From Paraburkholderia caffeinilytica (GTDB taxonomy: Bacteria; Pseudomonadota; Gammaproteobacteria; Burkholderiales; Burkholderiaceae): a stretch of DNA of 64,000 nucleotides. A program made the position numbers and the translations under genes. Location: contig NZ_CP031466.1 of assembly GCF_003368325.1 (NCBI RefSeq), positions 2,046,001-2,110,000 of the forward strand, read 5' to 3'. Shown here piece after piece: positions 36,092 through 46,737 of this stretch (its first letter is position 1; every line of letters starts with the position of its first letter). The notes under the pieces are model-generated. The model saw nothing but the letters and a program-made list of their open reading frames with translations. It ran no database searches and had not been told where the DNA came from.

Positions 36092-37333
36092 CTAGCTCTT
36101 CAACGCGCTGGCAAACGCCTTCTGTGCATCGTCGACCGACTGGTTCTTGTTCCAGAAGTTCGTGATGACGTCGATCAACGCGCCCTGCGTGTCGGGCGAG
36201 AGCAGCATTTCCGGATTCGGCAACTGACGCGACTTGTCCTTCATGATCGCAATGCCCTCCTTCGCGCAGATGTCGAGACTGCCGGCGTCCACATCGGGAC
36301 GAATCGGAATCGAGCCTTTCTTCGCGCTGAATGCCACTTGCGCGGCTGGCGAGGTCATCACCGTGGCAAGCAGACTCTGCGCCTTGATCGCATTGGCATT
36401 GTCGGTTTTCGGAAACACGAATACGTCGCCCGCGACCAGATACGGCGAGTGCGGACCAAAACCCGGGAAGCAGCCGAAGTCCTTGCCGGCCGTCTGATTG
36501 GCCGCCGAGAATTCGCCCTTGGCCCAGTCGCCCATGATCTGCACGCCGGCCTTGCCGGAAATCACCAACGCGGTGGCGTCGTTCCAGTTGCGGCCGGGCG
36601 AGCCCGGATCGACGAAGTCATGCAAGCGCTTGAACTGCGCAAGCACCTTCCTGAACGCATCCGACTTGACCGCGTTCATGTCGCGATCGCGATACACCTT
36701 CAGATAAAGATCGGGACCGCCTACGTCGGCGAATACCGCGTCGAACGTGATCTTTTCCTGCCATGGCTGACCGCCGAGCGCGAGTGGAATCACACCGGCT
36801 GCTTTCAGCTTGCCGAGATCGGCGAGGAACTCGTCATAGCTCTTCGGTTCGGCGGCGATGCCGGCCTTCTGGAACACGGGTTTCGAGTAGAAGAACCAGG
36901 CCGGCATGTGAATATCGACCGGCGCCGCGTAGTAGTGACCCTTCACTCTGATGCTGTCGAGGATCGATTGCGGAAAGACGCCGTTCCAGTTTTCCTTGGT
37001 GGCGACATCGTCGACGTTGTTCAGCAGGCCCTGATCGATCAGGTCGTGAAACTGCCGGGAGGTATTGAACTGCGCGGCGGTGGGTGGATCGCCGCCGACG
37101 ATCCGGTTGATTGCGGTGGAGCGCGCCTGATCGGCGCCGGCCACCGCGTTGTCGACCCACTGGCCACCGGCCTTATTGTACGCATCGGCGAACTGGCGGA
37201 TCGCGGCCGACTCGCCGCCCGAGGTCCACCAGTGAATCACGTTGGCCTTCAGGGGTTCAGCTGCGTGCGCGACGACGCCGTACAACGCCAGTGCGGCAAC
37301 CGCGGTTCGTAGGATCATTTTTCTGCAGTTCAT
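36092..37333 (-). CDS. Sugar-binding periplasmic protein of ABC transporter (CUT1 family)
   Basis: 413 residues from MNCRKMILRTAVAALALYG, with AGGAG 5 nt upstream. The signal peptide ends near VAHA. An in-frame start 15 codons upstream exists but is not needed. Mature-chain family features are VIHWWTSGGESAAIRQFADAYN at the start, PPTAAQFNTSRQFHDL, FQKAGIAAEPKSYDEFLADLGKLKAAGVIPLALGG and the C-terminal WNKNQSVDDAQKAFA. It delivers a sugar, probably a beta-glucoside such as cellobiose given the neighbouring GH1 enzyme, to the two permeases. The exact ligand cannot be read from sequence. Confidence 0.93.
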   Translation of the reverse strand: MNCRKMILRTAVAALALYGVVAHAAEPLKANVIHWWTSGGESAAIRQFADAYNKAGGQWVDNAVAGADQARSTAINRIVGGDPPTAAQFNTSRQFHDLIDQGLLNNVDDVATKENWNGVFPQSILDSIRVKGHYYAAPVDIHMPAWFFYSKPVFQKAGIAAEPKSYDEFLADLGKLKAAGVIPLALGGQPWQEKITFDAVFADVGGPDLYLKVYRDRDMNAVKSDAFRKVLAQFKRLHDFVDPGSPGRNWNDATALVISGKAGVQIMGDWAKGEFSAANQTAGKDFGCFPGFGPHSPYLVAGDVFVFPKTDNANAIKAQSLLATVMTSPAAQVAFSAKKGSIPIRPDVDAGSLDICAKEGIAIMKDKSRQLPNPEMLLSPDTQGALIDVITNFWNKNQSVDDAQKAFASALKS

Positions 37334-37374
37334 TCCGTCTCCTGTGTCGACATACAAACCAGCTTCACCTGCCG

Positions 37375-38790
<1,416 letters not shown>

Positions 38791-38863
38791 GGATTCTCTC
38801 CTGCGCAGAGGTGGTTGAACCGGGTACGGCGAAACGCGATGTGGATACGGCCAGGGAGCCGGA

Positions 38864-38879
38864 GTGGAAGCGCTTCCAC
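38864..38879. promoter_or_regulatory. LacI-type operator GTGGAAGCGCTTCCAC
   Basis: Perfect 16-bp palindrome with the central CG of LacI/GalR-family operators. It lies 74 bp before the beta-glucosidase GTG and roughly +6 to +21 from the start expected for the candidate promoter. It probably binds the LacI-type protein encoded at the operon end. Confidence 0.8.
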
Positions 38880-38891
38880 AAAGACCTGCGA

Positions 38892-38921
38892 ACGATAGCA
38901 GCGGCAGATTGAACACAGCAA
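38892..38921 (-). promoter_or_regulatory. Candidate sigma70 promoter of beta-glucoside operon
   Basis: On the minus strand TTGCTG (-35, 38916-38921) and TATCGT (-10, 38892-38897) are spaced by 18 bp, just upstream of the operator. The match to consensus is moderate. Confidence 0.4.
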
Positions 38922-38949
38922 TCAGGGTTTGTCTGGAGAGCAAACTGGC

Positions 38950-38977
38950 ATGCGCGGCGCGAGGATGCGCCGCGCAT
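38950..38977 (-). terminator. Candidate hairpin terminator after DUF2252 gene
   Basis: ATGCGCGGCGC and GCGCCGCGCAT arms (11 bp, exact) with a GAGGAT loop, about 115 bp beyond the DUF2252 stop in its direction. No T tract follows. Confidence 0.4.
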
Positions 38978-39092
38978 TGGAAGATGTCCGGAACGGCGCG
39001 AGAGTGCACCAGCGCAGCACAACGGTGATGCCAATGCGCGAGCTACGCTGGATGTTTGCTCAATGAGCGCTGAACCTCCAGCATGGGTAAGC

Positions 39093-40307
39093 TCAAGGCT
39101 TCACCACCAAATCAAACGCCCCACCATCATAAGCCTCGCAATACGCCTTCCAATCAGTCTCCACCTGCGCCTCGCATTGCGTCGCCAGTTCGATCAACGG
39201 CAATTGCCAATCCTTGCGATTGCCAAAAGCGATCAACTCGTCCGCAATCGACGACTTCTGCCGGCCGCCGCTGCGCAGTTGCGCCCACGCGCTCAATTGC
39301 GCCATGCTGTTGACCACGTCTTCGAGACGCGGCAGCTTGCCGTTCCAATCGCTCAACGCCACGCGGTCTTCCGAAGGCTGCAGGCTGCGCAGCACATACG
39401 AGCGCTGATTGAAGTCGACGGCATGCAGGAACGCCTGCGAGACCGCTTGATTGCGCCGCTGAATTTCGACCACACGCTGCGCCTCGCTCTGCCACTTCGG
39501 CTGCGGCGTGCGCACATGCGGCGTCACCGAAGAAGGCAGCGCCTCTTTCAGATCGAGCAGATAGTTGCCGTCCGGCGAGCCTTTGCCTTCGACGAGAATC
39601 GCGTAGCGGTCCACGCCCAGGCTGCCGGTGCCGGCAATCCGCCGCGCCACGTCGACGATGCGGTAGAAGTCCGGATCGGGTTGCCCGGCGGCGAACTGCT
39701 GCATGAACGCAGTGACCGCAGCGCGCGCCTGGTCGCTCACCGGCAGCGCTTTCTTGCCGTCCACTTTCAGCACGCGGGTCTTACCCTTGAGCGTGGTGCG
39801 CCGGTCCAGATGCGCGGCGCGCGTGCGGCTCGCCAATGCGTCGAACAGATCGCGCACCATGCCGGTCGACGTCTCCGCCTCGATCCAGCGCGATTTGCCG
39901 AAGGCGAGCGCCGCGCCATAGGAATCGACCGCGGTATGGCAAAGCGCGAGTGCCTGCGCGCGGCTCAGCTTGAGGTCGCTCGCGCCGACCAGCACGCTCG
40001 TGAGGAGCCGCACCAGTTCGTAAAGACTCGGCGCGAGGCAGGCTTCGTCGAAATCGTTGTTGTCGAAATAGATCAGGCGGTTGTCGCCTTTGTAGCTGCC
40101 GAAATTTTCCACATGCATATCGCCGCAAATCCACACTGCCGGCGCATCGTCGAGCACCTTGCCGCGCGGCAGACGCGCATAGAACAGATGGCAGGTGCCA
40201 CGCAGAAACACGAACGGCGAGCCGCGCATGAGCTTGTATTTCATCGCGAGCCGTTCGGGATCGCGGCCCGCATTGAAGCTGGCGATGGTCTGTGCGATAT
40301 CGGACAC
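39093..40307 (-). CDS. DUF2252 protein
   Basis: 404 residues from a GTG at 40307, which has AAGGAG six nt upstream. An ATG five codons earlier overlaps that ribosome site and is less likely. The motifs MRGSPFVFLRGTCHLFY, WICGDMHVENFGSYKG and FDNNDFDEACLAPSLYELVRLLTS are hallmarks of DUF2252. The GDMHxENF..NDFDE pattern resembles the catalytic loop of aminoglycoside/choline kinase-like folds. Function is unknown. It is one of two minus-strand genes with DUF4239, 42 bp downstream of it. Confidence 0.9.
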   Translation of the reverse strand: MSDIAQTIASFNAGRDPERLAMKYKLMRGSPFVFLRGTCHLFYARLPRGKVLDDAPAVWICGDMHVENFGSYKGDNRLIYFDNNDFDEACLAPSLYELVRLLTSVLVGASDLKLSRAQALALCHTAVDSYGAALAFGKSRWIEAETSTGMVRDLFDALASRTRAAHLDRRTTLKGKTRVLKVDGKKALPVSDQARAAVTAFMQQFAAGQPDPDFYRIVDVARRIAGTGSLGVDRYAILVEGKGSPDGNYLLDLKEALPSSVTPHVRTPQPKWQSEAQRVVEIQRRNQAVSQAFLHAVDFNQRSYVLRSLQPSEDRVALSDWNGKLPRLEDVVNSMAQLSAWAQLRSGGRQKSSIADELIAFGNRKDWQLPLIELATQCEAQVETDWKAYCEAYDGGAFDLVVKP

Positions 40308-40349
40308 GTGTTTCTCCTTCATGCAGTTCAATGCGGATTCAATATGACT

Positions 40350-41117
40350 TCAATGCGAGCGGAGCGAATCCGCGAGCGCGTGGAGATTGAGCGGCTTCAC
40401 GCGAATCACCCCGCCGCGCGGGCTGTCGATATCGGCGACCAGCATGAACGACAGCGACACGATCAGCGGAACGATCAGCAGCAACCCGGCTCCCGCTTTC
40501 AAACCGCGTGCGCCGTAGCCGACCAGCACATTGGCGCACACCGCGATCAGCCCCATCAACAGCCACGCCGCGACAGGAATGCGATTCCACCACGCGGCCT
40601 GCGTGTAGCCCTGCGTATTGAGCACGTCGTTCATGCCGGCGACCGCGAGCGCGGTCACCGGCGTGGGCTGCGCGGCAGCGGCGTTCCTCACTGTAGCCCA
40701 CATTGCGTCCTGCAGGCGCGATGTCTCGGCGTTGACTTTGGCGAGTTCGCCGGCGTCGCGCGTCGTGTAGAACAGCACGCGCTCGTCGAGATAGGTTTTC
40801 AGCAGGCCGCGTACGGTCGCCGCATCGGCGGCGGGCAACAGATCAGCGCGGACGTATTCGGTGCCGATCGCATTCGCCTCTTCTTCCTCGTAGTTCTTGC
40901 GTTGATCGTAGCGGCCGACCGCCATGGAAAAAGCGAAACCGATGATCAGCGCAAGCAGCGTCAGCGTGGCAGCCTGGATCACGCTGAAGTCGTCGCGTGC
41001 GTCGTCGTCGATCTTTCTCAAGCGCCGCAGCACCGACGCGCCGACGCGCGCCGCCAGCCACAGCGCAACGAAGGACATGATGAACACGAGTCCTGGATAA
41101 TCGAGGAGGTTTCGCAT
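40350..41117 (-). CDS. DUF4239 (bestrophin-like) membrane protein
   Basis: 255 residues. TM helices are at about 8-25, 48-66, 182-202 and 208-228. The segment VIQAATLTLLALIIGFAFSMAVGRYDQRK followed by EEEANAIGTEYVRADLLP is the conserved core of DUF4239. The central 100 residues are soluble and helical. Conserved in proteobacteria; function unknown. It probably shares a transcript with the DUF2252 gene downstream. Confidence 0.85.
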   Translation of the reverse strand: MRNLLDYPGLVFIMSFVALWLAARVGASVLRRLRKIDDDARDDFSVIQAATLTLLALIIGFAFSMAVGRYDQRKNYEEEEANAIGTEYVRADLLPAADAATVRGLLKTYLDERVLFYTTRDAGELAKVNAETSRLQDAMWATVRNAAAAQPTPVTALAVAGMNDVLNTQGYTQAAWWNRIPVAAWLLMGLIAVCANVLVGYGARGLKAGAGLLLIVPLIVSLSFMLVADIDSPRGGVIRVKPLNLHALADSLRSH

Positions 41118-41269
41118 GACGAGCGTTTTTCTTATCGAAGTCTTGTTGACGGGAACGTTCTGGACAACGGTAAAACGTGCACGGCCACTGCATCATAAAA
41201 GACGCAGCGCGGATGGGGAAGCATGCGGCCGGCAGGTGAACAGGCGCGCGGCCTGCAGCATGCCGGCCG

Positions 41270-42256
41270 TCAGGAGCCTGTCATCAGATAGTAACGTCCG
41301 TCCGCGCTGACGTTGAAACCGAAACCGCATTCCGTCAGCGAACCATGCGTCGCCACATCGAGGGTCTCCGGTGCGGAGAGCCTGAACTCGATCAGGCATC
41401 TGTCCGCGCGTTTGTCCGCCGGCCTGCCTTCGCGTTTATCCTCATGTTTGTCCTCATGTTTGTCCTCATGTCTGTCATAAGGCGCGAGATTGGTGATCCT
41501 CGCGGTGGCGTCGAGCGGCGCATCGCCGGCACCATCGGTCACCGGCACGCGCGCCACGCCGTCATAGAACCGCACGTAGGCCGACAGGCTGCCCATGTTC
41601 GCGCCCGGTAGACCGTCGGCGCCGACAGTCGGATACACGAAGTCGCCATCGATCCGATAGACGCCGTGGCGCCCTTTCACCGGCTTCACCTCGATGCTGT
41701 TCCACGCGCCGAAAAACATATAGCTGGCAAAGCGCGCGCCGTTGGCCGGCAAACCGGCCACCACCGCCTTGCCCGCAATCGCTTCCAGACGTTGACGCGC
41801 CGCCGCCACCGCGCGGCCGAGCAGTGCGTCGTCGGGATAGTCGTTGCCGCGGCTCACCGCGGTCCGGTAGTAGGCGCGCGCATCCGTCAGCGCGCCGAGC
41901 CTCACTTGCACGTCGCCCTGATGAACCAGCGCCATCGCCACGCGAGAGCGCGCCGAACTGGTCGCTTTGGGCGAGTTCTCCTCGTTCGCCTGCATGGCGG
42001 TGGCCTCGGCGAGCGCGGCTTCCATCGCGACCAGCGTTTGCGCGTCCCTGAGCCGCCCTGCTTCGAGCGCGGCCACGCCCAACGCCGCGCATGACGCGTT
42101 CGTGCGGCACGGCACGTCCTTGCCCGCCAGCAGGTTGCGGCGATAGAGTTCGGCGCGCGAATCGGCCGCTTCCGTTTGCGCGGCGACGAGCGCAGGCATG
42201 AGCGCTGCGAGAGCAGCAGAAACGACAACGGCAGCAGCGACGATTTTGACGTTCAT
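41270..42256 (-). CDS. Secreted protein of unknown function with EDKH repeat
   Basis: 328 residues from MNVKIVAAAVVVSAALAALM. The signal peptide probably ends at VAAQ-TEA. The N-terminal half (about 30-165) is helical and TPR-like (NASCAALGVAALEAGRLRDAQTLVAMEAALAEA, LGALTDARAYYRTAVSRG). The C-terminal half looks like beta-sheet (YMFFGAWNSIEVKPVKGRHGVYRIDGDFVYP). Two pairs of Cys (DVPCRTNASC, RCLIEF...LTECGF) suggest disulfides in the periplasm. The linker DRHEDKHEDKHEDKREG is encoded by 12-bp repeats. I do not recognise the family. It lies 152 bp upstream of the DUF4239 gene. Confidence 0.75.
   Translation of the reverse strand: MNVKIVAAAVVVSAALAALMPALVAAQTEAADSRAELYRRNLLAGKDVPCRTNASCAALGVAALEAGRLRDAQTLVAMEAALAEATAMQANEENSPKATSSARSRVAMALVHQGDVQVRLGALTDARAYYRTAVSRGNDYPDDALLGRAVAAARQRLEAIAGKAVVAGLPANGARFASYMFFGAWNSIEVKPVKGRHGVYRIDGDFVYPTVGADGLPGANMGSLSAYVRFYDGVARVPVTDGAGDAPLDATARITNLAPYDRHEDKHEDKHEDKREGRPADKRADRCLIEFRLSAPETLDVATHGSLTECGFGFNVSADGRYYLMTGS
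41435..41470. repeat. Three 12-bp tandem repeats TTTGTCCTCATG in secreted-protein gene
   Basis: Three copies (one base different in the first) encode the charged HEDK repeat. Unit number could vary without frameshift. Confidence 0.85.
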
Positions 42257-42638
42257 GAGCGGGAAAGGACGGTGGCGACGACGCGTTTCGAACGGGCGCT
42301 TCAACTAGCCGTATGCGCCACACGTCTAACGTGAGTCGCCACGGATGCTGGCCGTGATGCTGACAGAAAACCGGCGATCGCGCGAACCCTTGCGTGCCGC
42401 CGAAGCGGGCGGCCCATCGCGCGATTCAGGCGCAACGCCCGGCACGCGGCGCTCCGCGACTTTTCGAACAGGCACGGGCGTTCGCATCAAGCGCCTTCGA
42501 CGGACCATGCAACACGCATCAAGCCGCCTGTCACGCGTGAACCACACACGATTTTTCACATCGGCAAGCGTTCGTTTGAAACTGTTCCCGTATGAGCGAA
42601 CAGCAGGACGAAAGCGACGCGCCTCTAGCCGAGCGCCT
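42257..42638. other. 382-bp intergenic region
   Basis: No gene recognised. At its right end a 14-bp unit (GCGCCTCTAGCCGA) is duplicated in tandem at 42620-42647, spanning the stop codon of the GlxA-type gene. Confidence 0.5.
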
Positions 42639-43604
42639 CTAGCCGAGCGCCTGCACCCCGAACTTCTTACGATACGCGCCTGGGCTCGTCAACGCGATAC
42701 GCCGGAAGTGCCGGCGCAGCGATTCCTCGGAACCGAAGCCCGCCAGCTCCGCAACGCGCGCCATCGGTAACTCGGCCGGTGCTTCAAGCAATTCTCGCGC
42801 GATCGCCACGCGTTCACGCACCAGCCATTCATAAGGCGCCATGCCGGTGGCGTCGTGAAATTGGCGCTGCAGCGTGCGCGGACTCATCGCCGCCCGTTCG
42901 GCCAGCGAGCGCAAGGTGTGCGGCAACGCAGGATGACGGCGCACCCAGTCCATCAGCTTGGCGAGGCGTCCGCCTTCGTCTTGCGGCATCGGCCGCGGCA
43001 CGAACTGCGCCTGACCGCCCTCGCGATGCGGCGGCACCACGAGCCGCTGCGCGACCCGGTTGGCCACCGCGCTGCCGTGATCGCGCCGCACCAGATGCAA
43101 CAGCATGTCGAGCCCTGCCGCCGATCCCGCCGAGGTGATGATCTGTCCTTCGTCGGCATATAGCGCATCAGGCTGCACGCGCAATTGCGGATAGCGCTGC
43201 TGCAATTTATCGGCGTAGCGCCAGTGTGTGGTGACGGTCTTGCCGTCGAGCACGCCCGCGGCGGCCAGCACGAACACGCCGGAGCAGATCGAGCAAAGGC
43301 GCGCGCCACGCGCGTAGGCGGCGCGATTTTTTTTCAGCAGCGGCTCGGGCGGCAATTCGTCGGCGTCGCGCCAGCCGGGGATCACGATCGTGTCGGCACG
43401 ATCGAGCAGCTTGAGCGTGTACGGCGCGGCGACGGTGATGCCGCCGGCTGCCCGAATTGGACCGGGTTCGCTCGCGCATACCGCGAAGCGATACCAGTCC
43501 ACGCCGAGCTCGGGACGTTCGAGCGCGAACAGTTCGGTCACGCAGCCGAATTCGAAGGTACAGAGCCGGTCGTAAGCCAGCGCGACGACAAGGTGATTGT
43601 GCAT
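42639..43604 (-). CDS. GlxA-family transcriptional regulator (DJ-1/PfpI plus AraC)
   Basis: 321 residues. Residues 1-190 are a DJ-1/PfpI-like domain (VVALAYDRLCTFEFGCVTELFAL, ICSGVFVLAAAGVLDGKTVTTHWRY, ADEGQIITSAGSAAGLDM). Residues 210-315 are an AraC-type double helix-turn-helix (HTLRSLAERAAMSPRTLQRQFHDATGMAPYEWLVRERV, MARVAELAGFGSEESLRRHFRRI). The Cys-Ser in ICSGV is at the nucleophile position of the domain. FtrA of Burkholderia-type bacteria has this layout, but I cannot confirm orthology. A rhodanese gene lies upstream in the same direction, and a functional link is possible. Ligand unknown. Confidence 0.92.
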   Translation of the reverse strand: MHNHLVVALAYDRLCTFEFGCVTELFALERPELGVDWYRFAVCASEPGPIRAAGGITVAAPYTLKLLDRADTIVIPGWRDADELPPEPLLKKNRAAYARGARLCSICSGVFVLAAAGVLDGKTVTTHWRYADKLQQRYPQLRVQPDALYADEGQIITSAGSAAGLDMLLHLVRRDHGSAVANRVAQRLVVPPHREGGQAQFVPRPMPQDEGGRLAKLMDWVRRHPALPHTLRSLAERAAMSPRTLQRQFHDATGMAPYEWLVRERVAIARELLEAPAELPMARVAELAGFGSEESLRRHFRRIALTSPGAYRKKFGVQALG

Positions 43605-43820
43605 GGCACGATGTTACCGGAGATTGACGATTACGCCACGTATCCGGGGCGTGTGGCATCGCGACAATGAGGGCTACTGTCTCTGCACAAGTGACAACGT
43701 CGACCTCCGGCCCATCTGCCGGCACGAGCCGGCAACTCGAATAAAGAACCCTCACCAATACGCGACGCAAGACGCAATCACCTGCCTCGCCACAGGAATG
43801 CTGTTCGGATTCGCCTGCAT

Positions 43821-44261
43821 TCAATCGAATGCAGACGAATCGCACCGAGGTAACGCCTCATCGGCAATAGCCAGCCGGAAACCCTCGTCGAGCCAGCCGG
43901 TAATGCCGCCGATCATTACCTTGACGGGGCGGCCAAGCTGGGCGAGCCTGATTGCGGCGCGCGTTGCTCCGTTGCAGTGAGGGCCCGCACAATAGGTGAC
44001 GAAGAGCGTATCGGGCGGATACCCGGCGAGCTTCGACGCCACGATCTTGCCGTGCAGAAGATTCACGGCGCCCGGCACATGGCCGCGCGAAAAATGCGCG
44101 GCACTGCGCACGTCGAGCAGTACGAAATCGATCGAACGCGGGTCGCCGCTAGCGAGTGCCGCATGGACGTCGGCGCAATCGGTTTCGAACGACAACGACG
44201 CGCTGAAGTGGGCGAGCGCCGTGGCGCTGTCCGCGGGGGGTACGGATGAGACAGGGGACAT
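43821..44261 (-). CDS. Single-domain rhodanese
   Basis: 146 residues from an ATG with AGGAG six nt upstream. The rhodanese fold is clear: DFVLLDVRSAAHFSRGHVPGAVNLLHGKI, then the active-site loop TYCAGPHCNGATRAA, whose Cys is the sulfur carrier, and VKVMIGGITGWLDEGF at the end. The protein transfers or carries sulfane sulfur in the cytoplasm. An N-terminal 30-residue extension holds no signal. It is 216 bp upstream of the GlxA-type gene in the same direction, so they may share a transcript. Confidence 0.92.
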   Translation of the reverse strand: MSPVSSVPPADSATALAHFSASLSFETDCADVHAALASGDPRSIDFVLLDVRSAAHFSRGHVPGAVNLLHGKIVASKLAGYPPDTLFVTYCAGPHCNGATRAAIRLAQLGRPVKVMIGGITGWLDEGFRLAIADEALPRCDSSAFD

Positions 44262-44645
44262 ATAGGACTCCTCGTGCGTGGATCATGACAACGCATTGTC
44301 CCGTTCTGCCGCACAGTCAGCCAGTGGCGCAATCGACAGATTCCAGTAACATCACGCCACAGCGCTATCCGCGTTGAAACGCGTTATCGCGAGTTCCGCT
44401 CCGACGTGTCCTGTCCTGCCCTGTCTTCCCATACGTCGCCTACACAACCGTCAATGCTCTCCCTGTGCTGGACGTTGCCTTGTGTGCCGCGCTATCGCAT
44501 AGCTAATCCTAGCCATACTGCTCAAAAATATTCTGCCGATATATCATGCGTGTAGCGTTGGCGCGCCGGGGAGAAAAGCCGCGGTATTGAACAGGTGAAG
44601 GTGGGCTAGCTAGTCGCAGTCTCAACCCAGTTCGCCGGAATCACG
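44262..44645. other. 384-bp divergent intergenic region
   Basis: Between the minus-strand rhodanese and plus-strand diguanylate cyclase, so it should hold both promoters. I see no convincing operator, RNA gene or ORF. Confidence 0.5.
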
Positions 44646-46430
44646 ATGATACGTACCGCCCTTTCGTCCATGTCGATCAACCAACGTTTCGGTATTCAGG
44701 TTGCGGTCGTCTTCGTTCCGGTCCTGGTGCTGTCCTGCTGGCTCCTCTCCCACGCATGGTCCGCCTACCTAAGAGCCGACGAGGCGCGCGATAGCTTTCA
44801 ATCGTTCCGCCTCGCGCTGATCGCGATGGAGAAGGTCTCCGCAGAACGGGGGCCAACCAACGGAGTACTCGGAGAAGACCTGCCGATTCCCGCAGAGCGC
44901 GCAGCCGCGCTGCAGCGGGCACGCCATGAAAGCGATGTGCAGGTGGCCCGGCTGGCCGATTCGCTGCGCGGGGACCACTGTTCGCGCTGTTCCGGCGAAC
45001 TCAGCGTCGTGAACGCATTGCAGACCGATCTGGCCGCTGCGCGGGCTAACGTCGATCAACTTGCCCGCCTCCCACGGGCGCAACGCGGAGATGGCGCGTT
45101 GCAAGACGCCGTGACCCGGATGATTGCGATCATCCCCGAGTTTATGCCGCTTGTGACGGCCACGACTGCCCGAGTGGTCAAGGGCGATGCCAATGCGCTC
45201 AACTGTCTGATCGTGGGCCGGCTTACCGCCGACCTGCGGGAACAGGCGGGACAACTGGGCTCGCGTTTCACGAGTGCGCTCGCCGTGCGCAGACCACTCA
45301 CCGAAGACGAACTGCTCGGCATCGAACGTACGCGCGGCCGCATCGACCAGTTGCGTGCCATGATCGACGCGCGCACCGTGACCCTCGCCGCATCGGATCC
45401 GCAGGCACTCGCCGCGATGAACGACCAGTATTTCGGAGCTGGCTTGCGCTACGTCGCCACCGTGCGTGCGCTCGCCCTCCAACCTGGCGGCGCAGGCATC
45501 TCGACTGCACAGTTCGCACAGCACTACGTTCCCACCATGCGGGCGATTATCGGCTTTCGAGACAGCGTGGCCGCTCTTGCCGAAAGAGAAATCCGTAAAA
45601 ACCACCAGGATGCACTTCTGCTTCTGGTCGGCACAGGCCTCGCCGAGGCCGCGCTGCTCGCCGTGTTGATCTGGATGATCGCGGGGTTCAGGCGTCATGT
45701 GATCGGCCCATTCGTTCAGGCCACTCATATTATCGATGCGATTGCGCGAGACGACCTGGCCACGGAGATCCCCGAGGTATCGGCCCGCAAGGAGATCAGC
45801 GGCATGTTCGACGCCATGCGCGTGCTCAGGAACAACAGCGCCGAGCGCCTGCGGCTCGAGCGGGATCGCCTGCATCTGATCGCGGAGCTGGCCACCATGG
45901 CGCAAACCGATCCGTTGACGCGACTTTCTAACCGGCGCGCTTTCGAAAGTCAGGCGCGCACCTTGATCGAGGATGCGAACGAGGCCGGCATGCAGATCGC
46001 GCTCGTCATGTTCGACATCGATCACTTCAAACGGATCAACGACACGCATGGCCATACCGTAGGCGACGACGCGCTGCGGCTCGTGGCCGACCTCTGCCGG
46101 GCGAGCTGGCGTCAGTCGGATGTCGTCGCGCGAATCGGCGGCGAGGAATTCGCGGTGCTGGTGCGCGTTCAGACCGCGTCCCACGCGTTCGACCTCGCCG
46201 AACGGCTGCGCCGGTTGATCGCGGACGCGCGGGTTCCCATCGGCGCGGACATGAGTTGCTCGATTACCGCGAGCTTCGGCATCGCTTTTTCTGCGGCGTC
46301 GGATGAGTTCGACGTCGTTGCGCTTCTCAAACGCGCGGACCGCATGCTCTACGAAGCGAAGCAGGCCGGACGCAACTGCGTCATGGTCGACACGGGCGAC
46401 GCCCTGGACGGCCAGCTCAGCTGCTCCTAA
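44646..46430 (+). CDS. Membrane diguanylate cyclase (GGEEF)
   Basis: 594 residues. TM1 is near residues 15-35, and a large periplasmic domain of about 280 residues (helical, no family recognised) follows. TM2 is near 320-345, then a HAMP-like linker (ATHIIDAIARDDLATEIPEV). The GGDEF domain covers about 415-580, with DPLTRLSNRRAFE, FDIDHFKRINDTHGH and active motif RIGGEEFAVL near 499. An RQSD I-site lies five residues before the motif, so product inhibition is likely. It makes c-di-GMP in response to an external cue. It stands alone, close to a GGDEF-EAL gene and a chemoreceptor, so local c-di-GMP control of motility is plausible. Confidence 0.93.
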   Translation: MIRTALSSMSINQRFGIQVAVVFVPVLVLSCWLLSHAWSAYLRADEARDSFQSFRLALIAMEKVSAERGPTNGVLGEDLPIPAERAAALQRARHESDVQVARLADSLRGDHCSRCSGELSVVNALQTDLAAARANVDQLARLPRAQRGDGALQDAVTRMIAIIPEFMPLVTATTARVVKGDANALNCLIVGRLTADLREQAGQLGSRFTSALAVRRPLTEDELLGIERTRGRIDQLRAMIDARTVTLAASDPQALAAMNDQYFGAGLRYVATVRALALQPGGAGISTAQFAQHYVPTMRAIIGFRDSVAALAEREIRKNHQDALLLLVGTGLAEAALLAVLIWMIAGFRRHVIGPFVQATHIIDAIARDDLATEIPEVSARKEISGMFDAMRVLRNNSAERLRLERDRLHLIAELATMAQTDPLTRLSNRRAFESQARTLIEDANEAGMQIALVMFDIDHFKRINDTHGHTVGDDALRLVADLCRASWRQSDVVARIGGEEFAVLVRVQTASHAFDLAERLRRLIADARVPIGADMSCSITASFGIAFSAASDEFDVVALLKRADRMLYEAKQAGRNCVMVDTGDALDGQLSCS

Positions 46431-46737
46431 CACGCCTCAACAAAATATAAGGATTTCCTTATTCTGCTGTAGGCATGGTTCCCGCGAGCGATTTTATCTA
46501 TTGAATTGTTTGCCTCTACTCTAGAATCAGCCTCTATCTGGCTATTATCGAGTACACGATTGACCTTGCGGGTCAGAGAGATCGTCAGGGTTTAATTGCG
46601 CTCAATGGAATTGAGCAAGACTTCGCTTTGCCTGTTCCCCGGACCTGGCTTTATCTCTTGTAGCCGGTCCCGTTTGGCATCGTGTTCGCGCGACGCTTCT
46701 TTCTTCTCTTCAGGAACCCGAATTCATTCCGAGGAAA
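46431..46737. other. 307-bp AT-richer intergenic region with small hairpins
   Basis: Follows the diguanylate cyclase. ATAAGGA-TT-TCCTTAT at 46447-46462 and GCTCAAT-GGA-ATTGAGC at 46600-46616 are small inverted repeats. The first may help end the cyclase transcript; the second could be regulatory. No gene is recognised before 46738. Confidence 0.5.

Noticed and set aside
35318..37312. Long open plus-strand frame opposite the sugar ABC genes
   Set aside because: Composition (His, Arg, Gln) and lack of motifs mark it as antisense shadow; the minus-strand genes are clear.
39063..41198. Long open plus-strand frame opposite DUF2252 and DUF4239
   Set aside because: Same antisense shadow pattern; real genes lie on the minus strand.
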